A stretch of DNA of 64,000 bases. Origin: Heterodera schachtii (lineage: Eukaryota > Nematoda > Chromadorea > Rhabditida > Heteroderidae). Shown piece after piece: positions 11,458-24,020 of this stretch. Where the stretch lies: assembly GCA_023374025.1 (NCBI GenBank), contig SIJG01000076.1, positions 290,552 to 354,551 of the forward strand, given 5' to 3'. A model generated the notes under the pieces. The model saw nothing but the letters and a program-made list of their open reading frames with translations. It searched no databases and was not told where the DNA came from. The position numbers and the translations under genes were made by a program. The stretch's first letter is position 1. Every line of letters begins with the position of its first letter.

Positions 11458-13307
11458 ATGACTTTGTTCACTGCTCTTCCAACGGTTGCCGCAATTTTTA
11501 TTTCGTTTGCTTTTCTCCCCCATTTTTGTGGCGGTATTTTTTTACATTTTAAATAATTATTATTTTTTTATATTTAAAAGCATTGAAATGCGCTTTTGGG
11601 TCAACCGGAGTTAAGGTCGTTCCTTTCGAAGTCAGAGATTGCAAATCATCACCTTATTGTCTCAGGAGCAATTGTTCAGCCGGTAAAAGCACTTTCAAAT
11701 CCGTGCCGGGTGACCTTTCATAAAAATCGACGACATTGGCATTTTATTCATTTACCTGTCACTTTAGTTACAAATTTTTTAGAAGCAACCCCAAATTAAA
11801 TAAATTGAGTTTAACTGTTAGCATTCAGTTTAGTTCGATTAGCTTACAAATTTTCATCTAGTTTTAAATATTTTGAAAACAAACCTTAAATTGCAAATAA
11901 TTTTTCAATACCTAAACAATTTTTTGAAAATTTACGCCCTAATAGAGCCCAATCAAGAGATCCCTGAAAAGTCATCAATGAAAAATGGTCAGAGATATTC
12001 TATTAAAACGATTCTATCTATGTCATTAATTCTTGCGATAAAAGGGTGAAAATTTAAAACTTATTCTGAGTTCTAAATTCAATTTGATTAAATTTTAAAC
12101 ATCTATTAAAAAACGAAAATGAAAACATAAAAATAATAATACTGTAATTGCATTACTGTACGTTTATTCGCGTACCAATTAACGCTTAAACTGAATCATC
12201 TTTTTACCGTATTGCTTTCCAATTACTGTCCCAGTGAGGGGTATTTTCTGATGACGCATTAATTAATATTTGTTTTTTCTGGAAAATATTGTAAATTTTT
12301 TGCTTCGAGTAAAAGTCCTCAGCCTCAAGACAAAACAATAAAATATTTGAATTTTATTTTCATTTTAGCTTCAACCAATGAACAGTACTTTGTTTGGGGT
12401 TGCACCGCAACGGACAATGAAGCACAAAACAAGGAACAGCTGATTCGTGAATATATCAAGCCTAATTCCCGCGCCGAAGATTGGAAGTGCCATTTTGAAG
12501 CCGGCAATCGCGACCAGCCAATGCCATTCCCATTGCCTGAAGGTGTAATTTTGCCAAAAATTGAAAATGCTCAACCTTGACAATAAATTAACAGAAGAAC
12601 TGCTTTTCAATTATCTTTTTGAAAATTTTCTGTTGCTTCTTTGCCTAGAATTTTTATCCCCATTTAAAATGGCACTTTCAAATGCATAGGATAAGACAAC
12701 ACCAAATTTAATGAATTATGCCAACTTTCTTAAGTTTATTTCTGTGTCGCTTCTGATTAATAACCTAAAAATATTTTAATCAAGGTAATTAGGCAAACGA
12801 ATGAAATCAATATTCTAAAAATACAAATTAATTTGTTCTTTTTAATTGTTATGAATAGAGCAGAATATCACGCCGTAAATTGGTTTCATTTTCTTAAAAT
12901 ATTGTACCATTTTTAAAATTTAAATTTAAAACAAAAGCACTTTTAATTTTAATTCTGAACCAACATGGATTAGGCAATTTGAGAATTCGGTTCCTTAGTT
13001 TATAAATGCTTTCCCAAGACCACGCCTTAAAAAATTAAAAATTTTCAATTAAATTCAACTTTTCAAATTCCCATACTATTAATCACTTTCCGTGTAAACA
13101 TAATTACTGATAATAATTAATTATCTATCCGCATATAAATTAAACTTATGATTTTTTATTAGGCGCTTCGGCAGTCGGCCCCAAAGTTTTTGCGCTCATG
13201 GCATTCGTTTTGCCGTTGATTTTTGCTGGTAATTCGTTACAGTTCCATATGATGCTTTCTTTTTATTTGAATTTTTAGTTTATTTTGGTGTCCTGCCGAT
13301 TTTCTAG
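11458..13307 (+). CDS. Small secreted six-cysteine protein, probably GPI-anchored, copy 2
   Basis: Exons 11458-11533, 11581-11682, 12369-12542, 13163-13228 and 13279-13307 mirror copy 1 exactly in number, phase and size, apart from one codon fewer in exon 2 (148 residues). The same six cysteines, signal peptide and GPI-type tail are present. The middle exons differ at many residues (for example KVVPFEVRDCKSSPYC against VVVETLEVKECSAGLNYC), whereas the last two exons, the preceding intron and about 240 bp downstream are almost identical in DNA. Reading past the donor at 12543 gives an alternative soluble end (NAQP, stop at 12580). Product unknown; secreted or surface-anchored. Confidence 0.7.
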
Positions 13308-14228
13308 TCAATTTCCGTGGCACCGTTCAGTCAAAATTTTGTGGACGAAAAAGACGAAAATTTTGAAAAAAAAGAAAAAAAACCATCTGACAACCATTTA
13401 TCCGTGTTCATTTAATTGGAATATTTTTTGTAATTTTTTAAGACTTTTTTGAGTGATCAAAAATCATTTAATTTGTTAAAGTAATTTATTTAATTTTTGT
13501 ATGTACATATATCATGTGATAAACTTAATCCTTCTTAAACAGCTCTCTTTAGCCTTTTATAATATGTGAGACTATAGAAAATTCCAATTTTGACCATTTC
13601 GTGTTCGATGAAATTTTAGATTACCAATTTCAATTTAGGAAGATATTTTATGTCGTTTTTAAGTGATTTCGAATAGTTTTGTAACCTTTTTTCTATTTTT
13701 TTTTTCAAACCCAATAATTTTTTTTGAAATTATGAAAGCATGTTAAGAAAGCAGAAAAAAAGTCATCGCAAATTAGGAAAATGACGAAAAAATCCATTCC
13801 GCTGAAAAATACAAGCCATTTGAATAAATATTAACCATTTTTCATAATAAAATTAAATGTCCTTGGATTTCATGAATTTCCGGCGGCGCCTGTCGGCACC
13901 ACCGGACCCGCATTTTACCTGATTTTGAAATTTAAACCCCAAAATGGGTAGAATTTGTCATTTTTTGTGACCTGAGAAAAGATTGAACCGGAAAATACAG
14001 AGATTTTGTTGTTTTTGCATCATAACCTCAAAATCTATGATTTTGACTATTGGTAAAATTTTTGAAAAAATTTCGCCTTTCGCATTTTCGCCACTTTGGC
14101 TTTTCGCACTTCGCTTTTTTTTCATTTCGCTTTTTTCAGTTTCGCAAATCTTACTTTTCGCATTTCGCTTTTTATTTTTCAATTTGGCCCATCCCTGGTC
14201 CGGTCGTCCACTAACAACATTTGAAAAA
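13308..14228. other. Intergenic; duplicated 3' flank, then repeats
   Basis: Up to about 13545 this matches the 3' flank of copy 1 (8211-8450). The remainder is AT-rich, with an inverted piece of the CGGCGGCGCC repeat at about 13880-13910. No gene seen. Confidence 0.5.
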
Positions 14229-14697
14229 AGCGTAATACTGTCGATAGTACCCCGCCTTTTTTGAATAAATTATTTTTGTTTTCAAAAGACACGAAAACAT
14301 GTTTCCTAGGGTTTCGGGGTCGCTGATCACGAATCCGGCATCTATTCCGACAAAATTTCGAACCCCGGGCCTGAATTCGAACAAAAGTTTTCGAAAATTC
14401 AAATTTTTTGAAATTGTATTTTTCCTTAAAAACGGCTAAATTCGCGGAATCAATCAGAAATTCATTAATACTTCAATAAAAAATTATTTAAACCATTTTG
14501 GATTAAAAATATGAAATTCGAAAATTTTGAATTTTTGAACTTTTGTTCGAATTCAGGTCGGGGGTTCGAAATTGGTCGAAATAGATGCCGGATTCGTGGT
14601 CAGCGACCCCGAAAACCCTAGGAAACAACCTTTTATGTTTTTTGAAAACAAAAATAATTTTTTCCAAAAAAAGGGGCAACAGTATTACCGAAAAAAG
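14229..14697. repeat. Foldback element with the GATCACGAAT core in both arms
   Basis: The left arm (GTAATACTGTCG ... TTTCGGGGTCGCTGATCACG ... CCGAATTCGAAC-like) is matched in inverse orientation by the right arm (GTTCGAATTCAGG ... GATTCGTGGTCAGCGACCCC ... ACAGTATTAC). About 470 bp, no coding content. It is one of the best two-armed members of this family in the window. Confidence 0.75.
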
Positions 14698-15175
14698 ATT
14701 AATTGGCGAAGTGTTTAAATCTAATTCTTTAAATGAGATTTATTTGAAAATTACAATTTCATCTGGTGGCCGGAAATTTCAAGTTTGCGGGTCCCGCTGC
14801 GGGATTGAAACTCAAAATTTTGCGAGGCAAGATCAGTCAGAAGGTGGCCAAATGTATCTACGACAACTTTTAGAAGCAATTTCTTTTGTTAAATCTTCGA
14901 AACATTATAGCTTCCGAATGCCACCAAGTTTATTTCATTTACCAACCGAGAAAAAAATGATGGCTTCTTAAATTTGTCTCAGACGCAGTTGACCCCCCCC
15001 CCCCCCCCCTACCGTGCGGGATAAATCCCGCTACCCGCAATTTCCAAAAAAAGCCGGATTCTGGGACCCGCAAAACCCGCGCCGGTCTCTATTAATGTAC
15101 ATTTTATGAAATTTGAAAATGAAATAATAATTATTTCGCCGTTTTTTAGCCCTTTGAATTTCGGCACTTTTCACA
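14698..15175. other. Upstream region of TIM50; no gene seen
   Basis: Holds a 16-base poly-C run near 14995 and a GC-rich inverted patch (GCGGGATAAATCCCGC) near 15018. A chance reading frame at 14585-14971 is largely repeat-derived. Confidence 0.5.
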
Positions 15176-18100
15176 ATGATTGCGGCATTTTGTTCGACAA
15201 GGACGGCGGGCAGTCGAGTTGTGAAGGGCATTGTTTGCTCCTCCGATTTTTCCTCCCATTCTCTGTGCGGTCCGCCGCTTATTCGTTCGCCATTTGACAA
15301 TCCGTTGCGCCGTTTTGAACCGATGCCATCCAACAAAAGCGACGACGGCACGGCCGACGGTGTTGCGTCATTGTCAGCCGACCAAAGTGGCACGGTGTGT
15401 TGTTGTTTGTTCGTACTTTTTGGCGCTTGGAAATGGCCAAAGAACGAACCCCTTGGGTTCGGAACTGGGACGAGTTCGAAGACTTTTTTGATCCAATACC
15501 CAAAAATGGTTTTTAAAGTATTTTAAAATGGCATTGGATGAACAAAGGCATTTTGCAACAGATTTTTTTTTTGCCCAAAAACGCACACAATATTGATATC
15601 ATCGAAAGCTTAAGTAACACAATCAGCAGAAACTTATAAATGCAAGAAAAGGGAAAATACGCAATTCAGCTTTCTTCGAGTACATTTGGAAGAATTTTTT
15701 TAGTTTTTTGTTATTAGCCCATAATTTAAAGTATACAAAAAATTGTAGACTTTAACTTTCGATTGATATCAAAAATGTGGGCATTGAAAAAAGAAATGGC
15801 CAACGAAACTGAGGAAGGTCGGTCATTGAATGGACGCCTAAATTTAGTTATGGAATTTAGTCAAAATTTTTTCCCAAATTTATTGTTTCGTATTTGTCTG
15901 GACCGTTTTTAGCTCTTAAACTGGTCGAAAAATGGTTACCCCCGGCCTCCCAAATTGAAAACTCCCATAAGATGGACCTTAGGACCTCTGGCGGCACCGC
16001 GCCGGATTTCCTGAAACCCCAAGAAAAATTTCTTAAAACCGCAAAATGTTTCAGTCGGCCCAGGGCATCGGTCTGAAGGAGTTCAGGGAGACGACCACAG
16101 TGCAGGCGCTGCGCGCCTTCGGCCACCAATTGGCGGACGCGATGCTGTACTTGCGGAACGCCGTGCGCGCCACCGCGTACATGCCGTTGGTCAGCGGGCG
16201 ACGGAATGCGGCGGCGATGACCACGACGGCATACGCAAGCACAGCAACGGTTTTTGTTTTGCATATTTCTTAAATATGGCACTGGCTCACTCCCATCTCA
16301 CCCCACTCCATCGGCAAAAAACGCCGAATTTTTTTAGACCCCCCCCCCCCGTTCCGCCGGTGGGATCAACTGGGCATTATATGGGTCGCCGATTAGGACC
16401 CGCTAATTTGTAATAATTGAAACATGCTCAAAATATGTACATTCATTTACACCGCAATGATTATTTGTACATTACTGGACTTTGAAAAAAGAAACTGTAT
16501 TCAGACCAGTGCCCAGATTTGTTGGCCCGGACATTTGAGGCTCTGAGATTTGTGGCGCGACTTTTCTGGCCCATTTCTTAAGAGCCATTTTCGAATATTT
16601 CCAGCCCAATTTTTTGTTCAATTTTGCGGCCCAAGCCAAAATCGGACATTTGCGGGTTCGCCCAAATTTCATTATCGATAAATAAAAAAGAAAACCTTAA
16701 ACCCACACACATAATCATTTTTTCATATTGAAGATGTTATGCAGTTCTGTTGGTACTCCTCCTCCCCCTTTTTGAATGATGTTTGTTAGCCTTGAAATAG
16801 GGAAAAATATAATTATGTGTGGCATTTAAGATTTTCATTTTTATTTACGATGATTCAATTTGCGCGAAGCCACAAATGTCCGGTTTTTGGCTTGGGCTGC
16901 AAAATTCAATAAAAAATTGGGCCGCAAATATTCGAAAAAGGGACTCAAATGTCTGGACACAGTCCCTCTAGTTTTTTGGCTTTATTTTTGTATGACATTA
17001 TATTTTACTAACAATAAGGATTTTGAGTCAGAAAGCCTTCTTTACTAATAGAACTCGTGGCAAATTAACACTTTTCCCTATTTTTGTGTGCTTTTGCATT
17101 TCAACATCCATTATTCAATTACTCATTTCATTTATTCCGCTTGCCACCAAAGAGGGGCGAGTCACCTTGAAGTGGGCACTATACCAAGCCAAAATCCCAA
17201 GATATTCAAATTTCAACCCAGAAATTCATCTTGGGATATCCCCCCGAAACCGTCCATGCTATTCCCCACTCAAAATTTTTTTGGCAAAATTAAATTTTGC
17301 CATCATCAGGAGACGGCTGTTGGAAGCGGTGGCACGGCGCCGCCGCCGACGACGGGGGACAGCGGCAGCAGCAGCAGTGGTGACCAGCAACATGAACAAC
17401 GGCGGGAGCAGCACCACCGGACGCAGCAACGCGTTTTGCGCTGGAGCGTTTTTTCATTGATTGGCATGTTCGGCCTCGGCACAGTTTCGCTCTTTTTGTC
17501 ATACGGTAATTTTTTTGGTAGAGAGAAACAAAACAAAATTAATTGGGCAAAGAGACGGACATTCCCAACGAGACAAAACTCGCCGCTGAAACTTTTTGAA
17601 AAAAAATTAAAACAAAAAAAAATTCTAGCTTTTTTTCGAACTTAACGATTATTTAGATATGCATTTTTTAAAAATTTCATAAATTGCTAGAAAAATTCGA
17701 AGCTTAAGTTTGAAAATTAAAAAAAAAAAAGAAATTTCGGCGTTGGGATTTTGTTCGGTCAATTTATTTGTGATGTGTATTTTCTATTTGCCCAAAAAGC
17801 AGCGATCGCGTGGTCATCGCTTTTGCAAAACTTTGTAACTTTCGGGGACTGTCATTCCTACACTCTTTTTGGCTTGGACTTTTTCAAGGGAATACCCCTC
17901 GGAAATGGGCGTTTTGTCTCCATTCCCCGTCCTAAAACATAAAAATTTAAAGAAATTCTTTGTGAAATAAACTTTTTTCTCCTCATCTGTCCACATCGCC
18001 GGACCTTTCGTTTTGGAAAAGTTCTATGGCACTTATTTTTGTGCATTTTTTAAGGGGTTGTTTTTTTGGATTTCATTTTTTAATTAATTTATTTATTTTT

Positions 18101-21100
18101 TGGATTTGTTATAGGACCCGAACCCGAGCACGGGGACCAATACTCGGACAAAACGCCAATTGCCGCCGCTTTCTTCCGCGTGCGCGACGCACTTTTTTCG
18201 TGGAGAACGGTAAGGCGCTAAAAAAGGAACAAAATTTGAGAAAAAATCTCAAGGGTTTTAAAGGGGGAGGAAGGGATAAATTTTTTAAATAAAATTTTGT
18301 TTTAATTCTAAAAAAAATCCCAGCCAACGTTTGTCGCACTGCTTGAGCGGGAACGGATTCCATGGGAAATTTAAAAAATTTCAACTTTCATGTCCAATAA
18401 AATCTTTTAATTTCAAATTTTTAAAAAATCGTTTTTTTTTTTTGAAACGGCGAGGGGAGGCTGTGCATTAAATTTCCAACAAAAAAAAATTCAGTTTATG
18501 CGAGAGCCCATCCGTGAGAAGCTGTTGCCCGACCCGGTGAAGCCGCCATGGCACCAGCCGAAAATCACGGTGGTGATTGAAATGCGCAATGTGTTGGTGT
18601 GTCCAAAGTGGGAGGTAAGCTCGGGGCGCATTGCCTACGGCACATTTTTATGCCAAAAAACTGAAAAAAAAAGTGTAGGCCCTACTGATTGTGAGCCAAC
18701 GGTCCCCCTGCAGGGACGGTCCCAGGGGGGGGGGGGGGGTTTGATAAAAATCTGCTAAAAATGGCTCAAAATCACAAAATTTGGTCATTTTTTGGACAAA
18801 ATCTGTTAACAAACCGCATTTAAAACCGCAAACTTTTTTCCGGCGGCGCCTACCGGAATTCCGTTACGTCCCAGTCGCAAATTTCGGGGCTCCAAAGAAA
18901 TTATACCCCAAAAATCGGTCCCGCGGATACATATGAAAATTCTTCCAATTGAATGAGAGTTGAGTGCCAAAAACTCAAACCTGTGTCTGTTTTATTAATT
19001 CTTTTTAAAAGTTTGATTTTAAAATTTATCCACCAAAAATTAAAAAAAAAATTTTAACAAAAAATTTCCGCTACATTTTTCCATTTGAAAATTTAATTAA
19101 TTTTGCTTCAGTACAAAAAGGGCCATTACTTTGTGAAGCGCCCGGCGCTCGACTACTTTCTCGACATGGTCGGGTATCCCAATTTCGAATTGGTCATTTA
19201 CACATCGGAAACGATGATGCAGGTTGGTGATGGTGAACACAAAATGCGGGGGGGGGGGCGTGAAAAACCAATTTATTTATTATTTTTTTTTAATTTTGTG
19301 GTATTGAAAATCATATATTCATTCACCCGGGGCCAAGTTTTCCAAATAAAAAAAATTTTCTCGGATTTAACTTTATGATGAAATAAATTACTAGGTAGTT
19401 TTTTCAAAAAAAATTTTTCAGAAATCTTAAATTTTTTGTTTTTAATGAATTTTCTAAAAGAAAAACTTGTGGCTCCACCACACTTTTTAGGACCACTCAT
19501 TCTTAAAAGTAGGTAAAAATTCCTAAATTTTTCCGGTGTGCTTAACCCTACCCTTCAAAAATTTTGTGGAAAATCATGGCGAAAAAATAAGAGGCCTAAG
19601 AGCAAAAAAAAAAAAGAGAAGCTAAGGGTCTGGCCATGCTCTTATCAAAAAAATAATTTTGCATGGGAAAAAAGTGAACTGAATAGAAAATTGTAACCAA
19701 TTCAATTTTTCCCTCTCCAAAGGCGGCGCCGGTTGTGCAACAGTTGGACCCGAAGGGCTCGCGCATCAGCAACGCGTTGTTCAGAGAGTGCACCAAAACG
19801 CGGTTCATCGACGGGACGGCGATGAAAGTGGGTTTTTTCAACATTGTGTTAATAGCATAGCTTACCATGCACAGAATGATGGACTCTTACAGTCAATCAG
19901 AAAATTCTCGTGAAAAAAAAAAATTTTTTTTTTTCGAATTTTTGTCCATTTTTTGTATTAAAATTTTTATATCAATTTTTGCACATTTTTTTTCAAATTC
20001 AAAAACGGAAAATTTTCAGCAAAAAGATGTTTTTCACTTAAAAATTTCGGTTACAGAGGGACCCTCTCCTGGGAACGGGATCAGCTCGCCCCCCCCCCCC
20101 CCCTCTCCTCCCGAGAAATTAAAAAAAAATTACTTAGAAATTTTTCAAGAAAAAATTTAGAAAGTTGTATATACAAAATTTTAAGAAAAAAAAATTACAG
20201 CGCTTTTTTTTGTAATTTTTTGAAAATTCCTAGTAATTCTCTACATTGAAAAAAAATTTCTTTAAAAAACTTTCTAAGATTTTTTCTTGGAATTTCTAAG
20301 TTGTAAAAAAAATTTTAGATTATCGGGCGGGGGGGAATGTAGTGCACCCCTTGGGACCAAATCCCTGTCTCCTGGGCCAGGACAATGGGAAACCCTGTCC
20401 AACCCTCAGGACTTTTAATTAATTTTTCTAATCTTTAACCCCCCCCCCCCTCCTCTAATTTTTAGGATTTCCAATTTTTTTTTCATTTTTTAATCTTTAA
20501 CCCCCCCCCCTCCTCTAATTTTTAGGATCTTTCCCGACTCAACCGCGACCTGTCCAAAGTGATTTACATCGACTGGGACCCGCAGGCATTTCAGCTGAAC
20601 CCGGAGAATGTGCTGCGAGTGCCCAAATGGGAGGGCAACATGGACGACACGACATTGGCACGTTTCTCTCACACATTCATTCATTTTTTAATTCCAAAGA
20701 CAAAAAAAGGAACAAAATTGAGAAAAAGCAAACACACATACATTTGTTAGTGTTTTTTAAAAAAAATTTTCTGTTTTTTTTCTGAAATTTAATAAAAAAT
20801 TATAATTAAAAAATAATAATTTGGGCGGGAAACGACGGCACCCACCTGGGGGAGGAATAATTGAAAACATTTTTTTTCCATGATTAATTATGAGATGGTG
20901 ACCTTTGGGTGATACGGTGCGGTGCACCCCAAAACTTCGCCGATGCAAAAAATTTCCAAATTTAGAAATTTTTCAAAAAATTTACATTGTTTTTTGTTGA
21001 AAATTTTTTGAAAAACTTAATAGTTCATTAAAAAATTGCTGAAAATTTTTTCTGGCGGAGTTCCGGCGGCGAAGTTTTGTCCTGCTCCGGATACGGTGAC

Positions 21101-23052
21101 CCCTCCCCCATTTTTCCCATTTTTTCAATTTTTTCTTGTGATTAAATTAATTATCATTTTATATCTCCCTCATTTGTTTCAGATTGATTTGGCGGAGCTG
21201 CTCAAAAGTGAGTTTTTTTTTTGTTCATTTTTTGGAGATCCGTCCAATTTCTTGTTGCGATTAATTAGAGTTTGACCTGACTGGGCTTGGACCTGGCCTG
21301 GGTTTTCCTTTTTTGCTTTTTTCCGGAGACGAAAATTTTAAAATAAAATGAAGAAAAAATAGGGCAAAAGTTTTTGGGTTTGATTCACCCCAAAATCTCG
21401 CCGCATATATTTAAAAACTGCTGGAATTTTTCATATTTTTTAAATTTCATAAAAAAATTTCCAAGTTTGAAAATTTAAGAAAAAATAATTCTGCGACGAG
21501 ATTTTTCCCCTTTCTGTTTCTCCTTTTGAAAATTTTTTTTCTGATCAATTTCAAATTTTCATCAAAAATAGGTGGGCTAAAGGGGTCAATGTTTTCGTGC
21601 AGAATTTTTGAGGGAAAATTTGCGAAATTTTTGAATTATCCATCATTTTTTCATCATTTGCTCACAGCCATTCATCTCTCGGACATTGACGACGTTCGGC
21701 CCACGCTGCAGTTCTATTCACAGTTTGACAACCCAATGCAGGAGTTCCGGAGGCGAGCCCAGCAGATGGCACAGCAGGAGCAGAAGGCGAAGGAGGTGAG
21801 CAGCAACAGCAGCAGAAAGAAACAAAAAGAAAAGGAAGAGGCGAACTCGGACCGACCAACCCCAACGGGGGCAAGCAGTTCAAGCAGCTCACCCGATTTT
21901 GAAAAAAATAAATGGAAAAATAGGAGCTGGGGCAGCCAGCTCGTCCCCCCCCCCCCTCCCCGCCGTTTTCCCCCAGGGTCAATTCTCCCCCAAAAATTAA
22001 AAACAAATTTCTAAAAAAAAAATTTTCAAAACAGAAAATTTTCAAGAAAAAAAATCTTGTAAAAAATTTTTCTTAGAAAAAAATATTTTCAAAAAATTTC
22101 TAGCGATTTTTTTGAAAACTTTTTGAACTTAATTTTTCACGATTAAGTTTTGAAAAAATCGCTCGAAATTTTTTTTAATTACTTTTTTCTTCGAATTTTC
22201 TAGGAAAAAATTTTTCTAAGATATTTTTCTTGAAAATTTTTAATTTTGAAAAAAAAAATTAAATTTTTTTGGCGTTGTTTCGGCGGCGGAGTTTTGTCCT
22301 GCTCCGACCAACACGGCCCATTTGGAAGAAATTGAGGATTTTAAACAGTTTTTCACCAAAGATTACCAATTTAGTTTTTTGCCCATATGATCAGTCAATT
22401 TTGGTTCAAATGTTTTTGGAACATTGGATAATTTTAACTTTTTTTTTAGTTCGGAGTTCAAAATTAGGGGTACAAAAGGGTAATACTGACTTTTACTGGT
22501 CCCATAAAAAAAAGAATAAAAAGGCCTTTTTTTACGGTTATTCGTTCCACTCGGGGGTTATCGGGGCCACTGATCACGAATATGACATCCATTTCGACCA
22601 TTCCTAAACCCGGACCCGAATTCGAACAGAAACCGAAAGTTCAAGTTTTCGAAATTTGGGTTTATGTTTCGAAAATGGTTTAAATGCACGGTAACAAACC
22701 GAAAGACATCATTCCTGCAATAAAAATGAAAAAATCTTGATGAAAAATCATAGACTTGAAAGAAAATCATAGATTAAATGATGTCACATGACAATTCTGA
22801 TGTCATATTCATGATCAGCGGCCTCGATAACCCCCGAGTGGAATGAAGAACCGTAAAAAACAGCCTTTTTATTTCTTTTTTTAATGGGACCAGTAAAAGT
22901 CAGTTTTACACAAAAGTTGTTGAATTTGAGTCTGTACAACACTTATCCCATCTCCCCCCCCCCCTTTTCAGAGTGCCGTTCTCACTCAGCAAAATCGATG
23001 GTCCAATTTCGCCACTTTCGGCTCGCGCAGCAGAGGGCGTCAGGGCATTTGA
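15176..23052 (+). CDS. TIMM50: Mitochondrial import inner membrane translocase subunit TIM50
   Basis: Eleven exons join in phase: 15176-15394, 16055-16249, 17310-17505, 18115-18209, 18495-18614, 19112-19222, 19723-19827, 20526-20657, 21183-21207, 21668-21795 and 22972-23052 (about 468 residues). TIM50 is the inner-membrane receptor of the TIM23 complex, binding presequences in the intermembrane space. Exon 1 is Arg/Ser-rich like a mitochondrial presequence. Exon 3 ends in the single transmembrane helix. Exons 5-9 carry the FCP1-like domain: EKLLPDPVKPPWHQP, VVIEMRNVLVCPKW, KRPALDYFLDM, LVIYTSETM, KVIYIDWDPQAFQL and VPKWEGNMDD. The phosphatase DxDxT motif is absent (IEMRN instead), as in true TIM50. 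The intron after exon 8 needs a GC donor (TTG|GCACGT) to keep TTLIDLAELLK in frame. Exon 2 (65 codons, phase 0 both sides) and the last exon are the least certain. Introns hold several foldback repeats. Confidence 0.88.
16055..16249 (+). CDS. Candidate in-frame exon 2 of TIM50
   Basis: A GC-rich, 195-base open stretch bounded by a TTTCAG acceptor and an ACG|GTTTTT donor, phase 0 on both sides. It could be included or skipped without changing frame. It encodes an Ala/Arg-rich segment (QALRAFGHQLADAMLYLRNAV). The match to TIM50 is not recognisable here, so it is either a lineage-specific extension of the matrix-side region or an exon of something else. Confidence 0.45.
22483..22908. repeat. Foldback element in the last TIM50 intron
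   Basis: The left arm TGACTTTTACTGGTCCCAT ... CACTCGGGGGTTATCGGGGC ... GATCACGAATATGACATC is matched inversely by GATGTCATATTCATGATCAG ... GATAACCCCCGAGTG ... ATGGGACCAGTAAAAGTCA. About 425 bp. The core is shared with the elements at 4.8, 14.2 and 62 kb. Confidence 0.8.
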
Positions 23053-23184
23053 TGAGAGCGACGGAAGAGAGAGAGAAAGAGACGAAATTTATAACCATTT
23101 TTTGAATTTGTTTTGTTGTGTCTTTTCTATTTTTCTTTTTGCTTAAAAAATCACACACAACGTCAGGACAGAACGCCACAACAT

Positions 23185-23708
23185 TTACAATTTGGCGTGA
23201 ATTTTCGAATGTTTGGCGCAAAAATCGGCAAAATTTGGCGGCACAAAACATCCCAAATCGGCTGGAAATTGTTTCTGTCATGTGACCACAATTTCAAATT
23301 CAAATTGGTGCCTTTGTCAAATATTTGCTTATTGGCACGAAGTAATGTGATGACGGAGTGGTCGATGTATCTGATGACAAAGTGAAAATCTTTGCTGATA
23401 ATAGTTGTTAATCTCTTAAATTTAATTACATGATCAAAAGACGCTTAAAGCGAATTTTGTTGGGCAGCGAACGATCGGGCCAAGGAAATGGCACAGAATT
23501 GGCATAAATGTGATTTCGCTTTGCCTTCGAAATGTTTGTCCACCAGCGCATTGAAACGGGGCGAAAGAATTGCCATTTTTAGGATGAGTTGAGGAAGGTC
23601 AAAAAACGGGAAAATGTCCATCCAAACATCGCTGCAAACCCAACTGAAATTGTGGAAAAATAATTAGGGTAATCGAAAAATTTGTAATTTTTATTACCGT
23701 CGGTTCAT
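23185..23708 (-). pseudogene. F-box-like gene copy, truncated and frameshifted
   Basis: Read from 23708 down, a tiny first exon MNRR (23698-23708) joins to an F-box exon starting at 23643: WVCSDVWMDIFPFFDLPQ ... SPRFNALVDKHFEGK. After that the frame is lost. The expected PWPDRSLPNKIRF is still legible in another frame just before the exon end. The third exon starts at 23370 (YIDHSVITLLRANKQIFD ... PIFAPNIRKF) and breaks off at about 23185; the C-terminal half is missing. The architecture matches the intact copy at 24021 exactly, so this is its degenerate head-to-head twin. Confidence 0.8.
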
Positions 23709-24020
23709 TTTTGTGGCAATTGGCACAATTTGCTGCTGTTTTCCGAATGATTAAAGAACAGAGAATAGGTAATTGTGTTGGAATTTTTTATACAATAATG
23801 AGAGGCAAATTGAAAAAACAAACATTTTTATAGTCCCGAAAATGGGTTGAAAAAAAGGGGACAAAAAACAATTTGTGTCGCAGACAATTCACTGTGGTCT
23901 CTCACTATAAAAATGTTTGTTTTTTCGATTTGTTCTCTCATTTTTCTAACATAATTATTCTGTCCCTTGTGCTTTGTGTCATCATTCGAAATACCTAAAA
24001 TTGTGCTAATTGCCTCAGAA
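23709..24020. promoter_or_regulatory. Mirror-image bidirectional promoter between two F-box-like copies
   Basis: The 312-bp gap is itself an inverted repeat. CTATAAAAATGTTTGTTTTT at about 23918 (+) is matched on the other strand at about 23818-23837. Each half then carries a TCATTCG(A/G)AA block, TTGTGC(T/C)AATTGCC and the ATGAA(T/C)CGACGGTAA start/donor. A similar TCATTCGAAATA...TTGTGCTAATTCC block precedes the minus-strand F-box gene at about 33330-33365. These look like core promoter elements copied with the gene. The TATA-like assignment is inference. Confidence 0.6.

Noticed and set aside
15857..16282. 141-codon minus-strand frame opposite TIM50 exon 2
   Set aside because: The plus strand has matched acceptor, donor and phase; the minus frame runs through the intron into repeat sequence.
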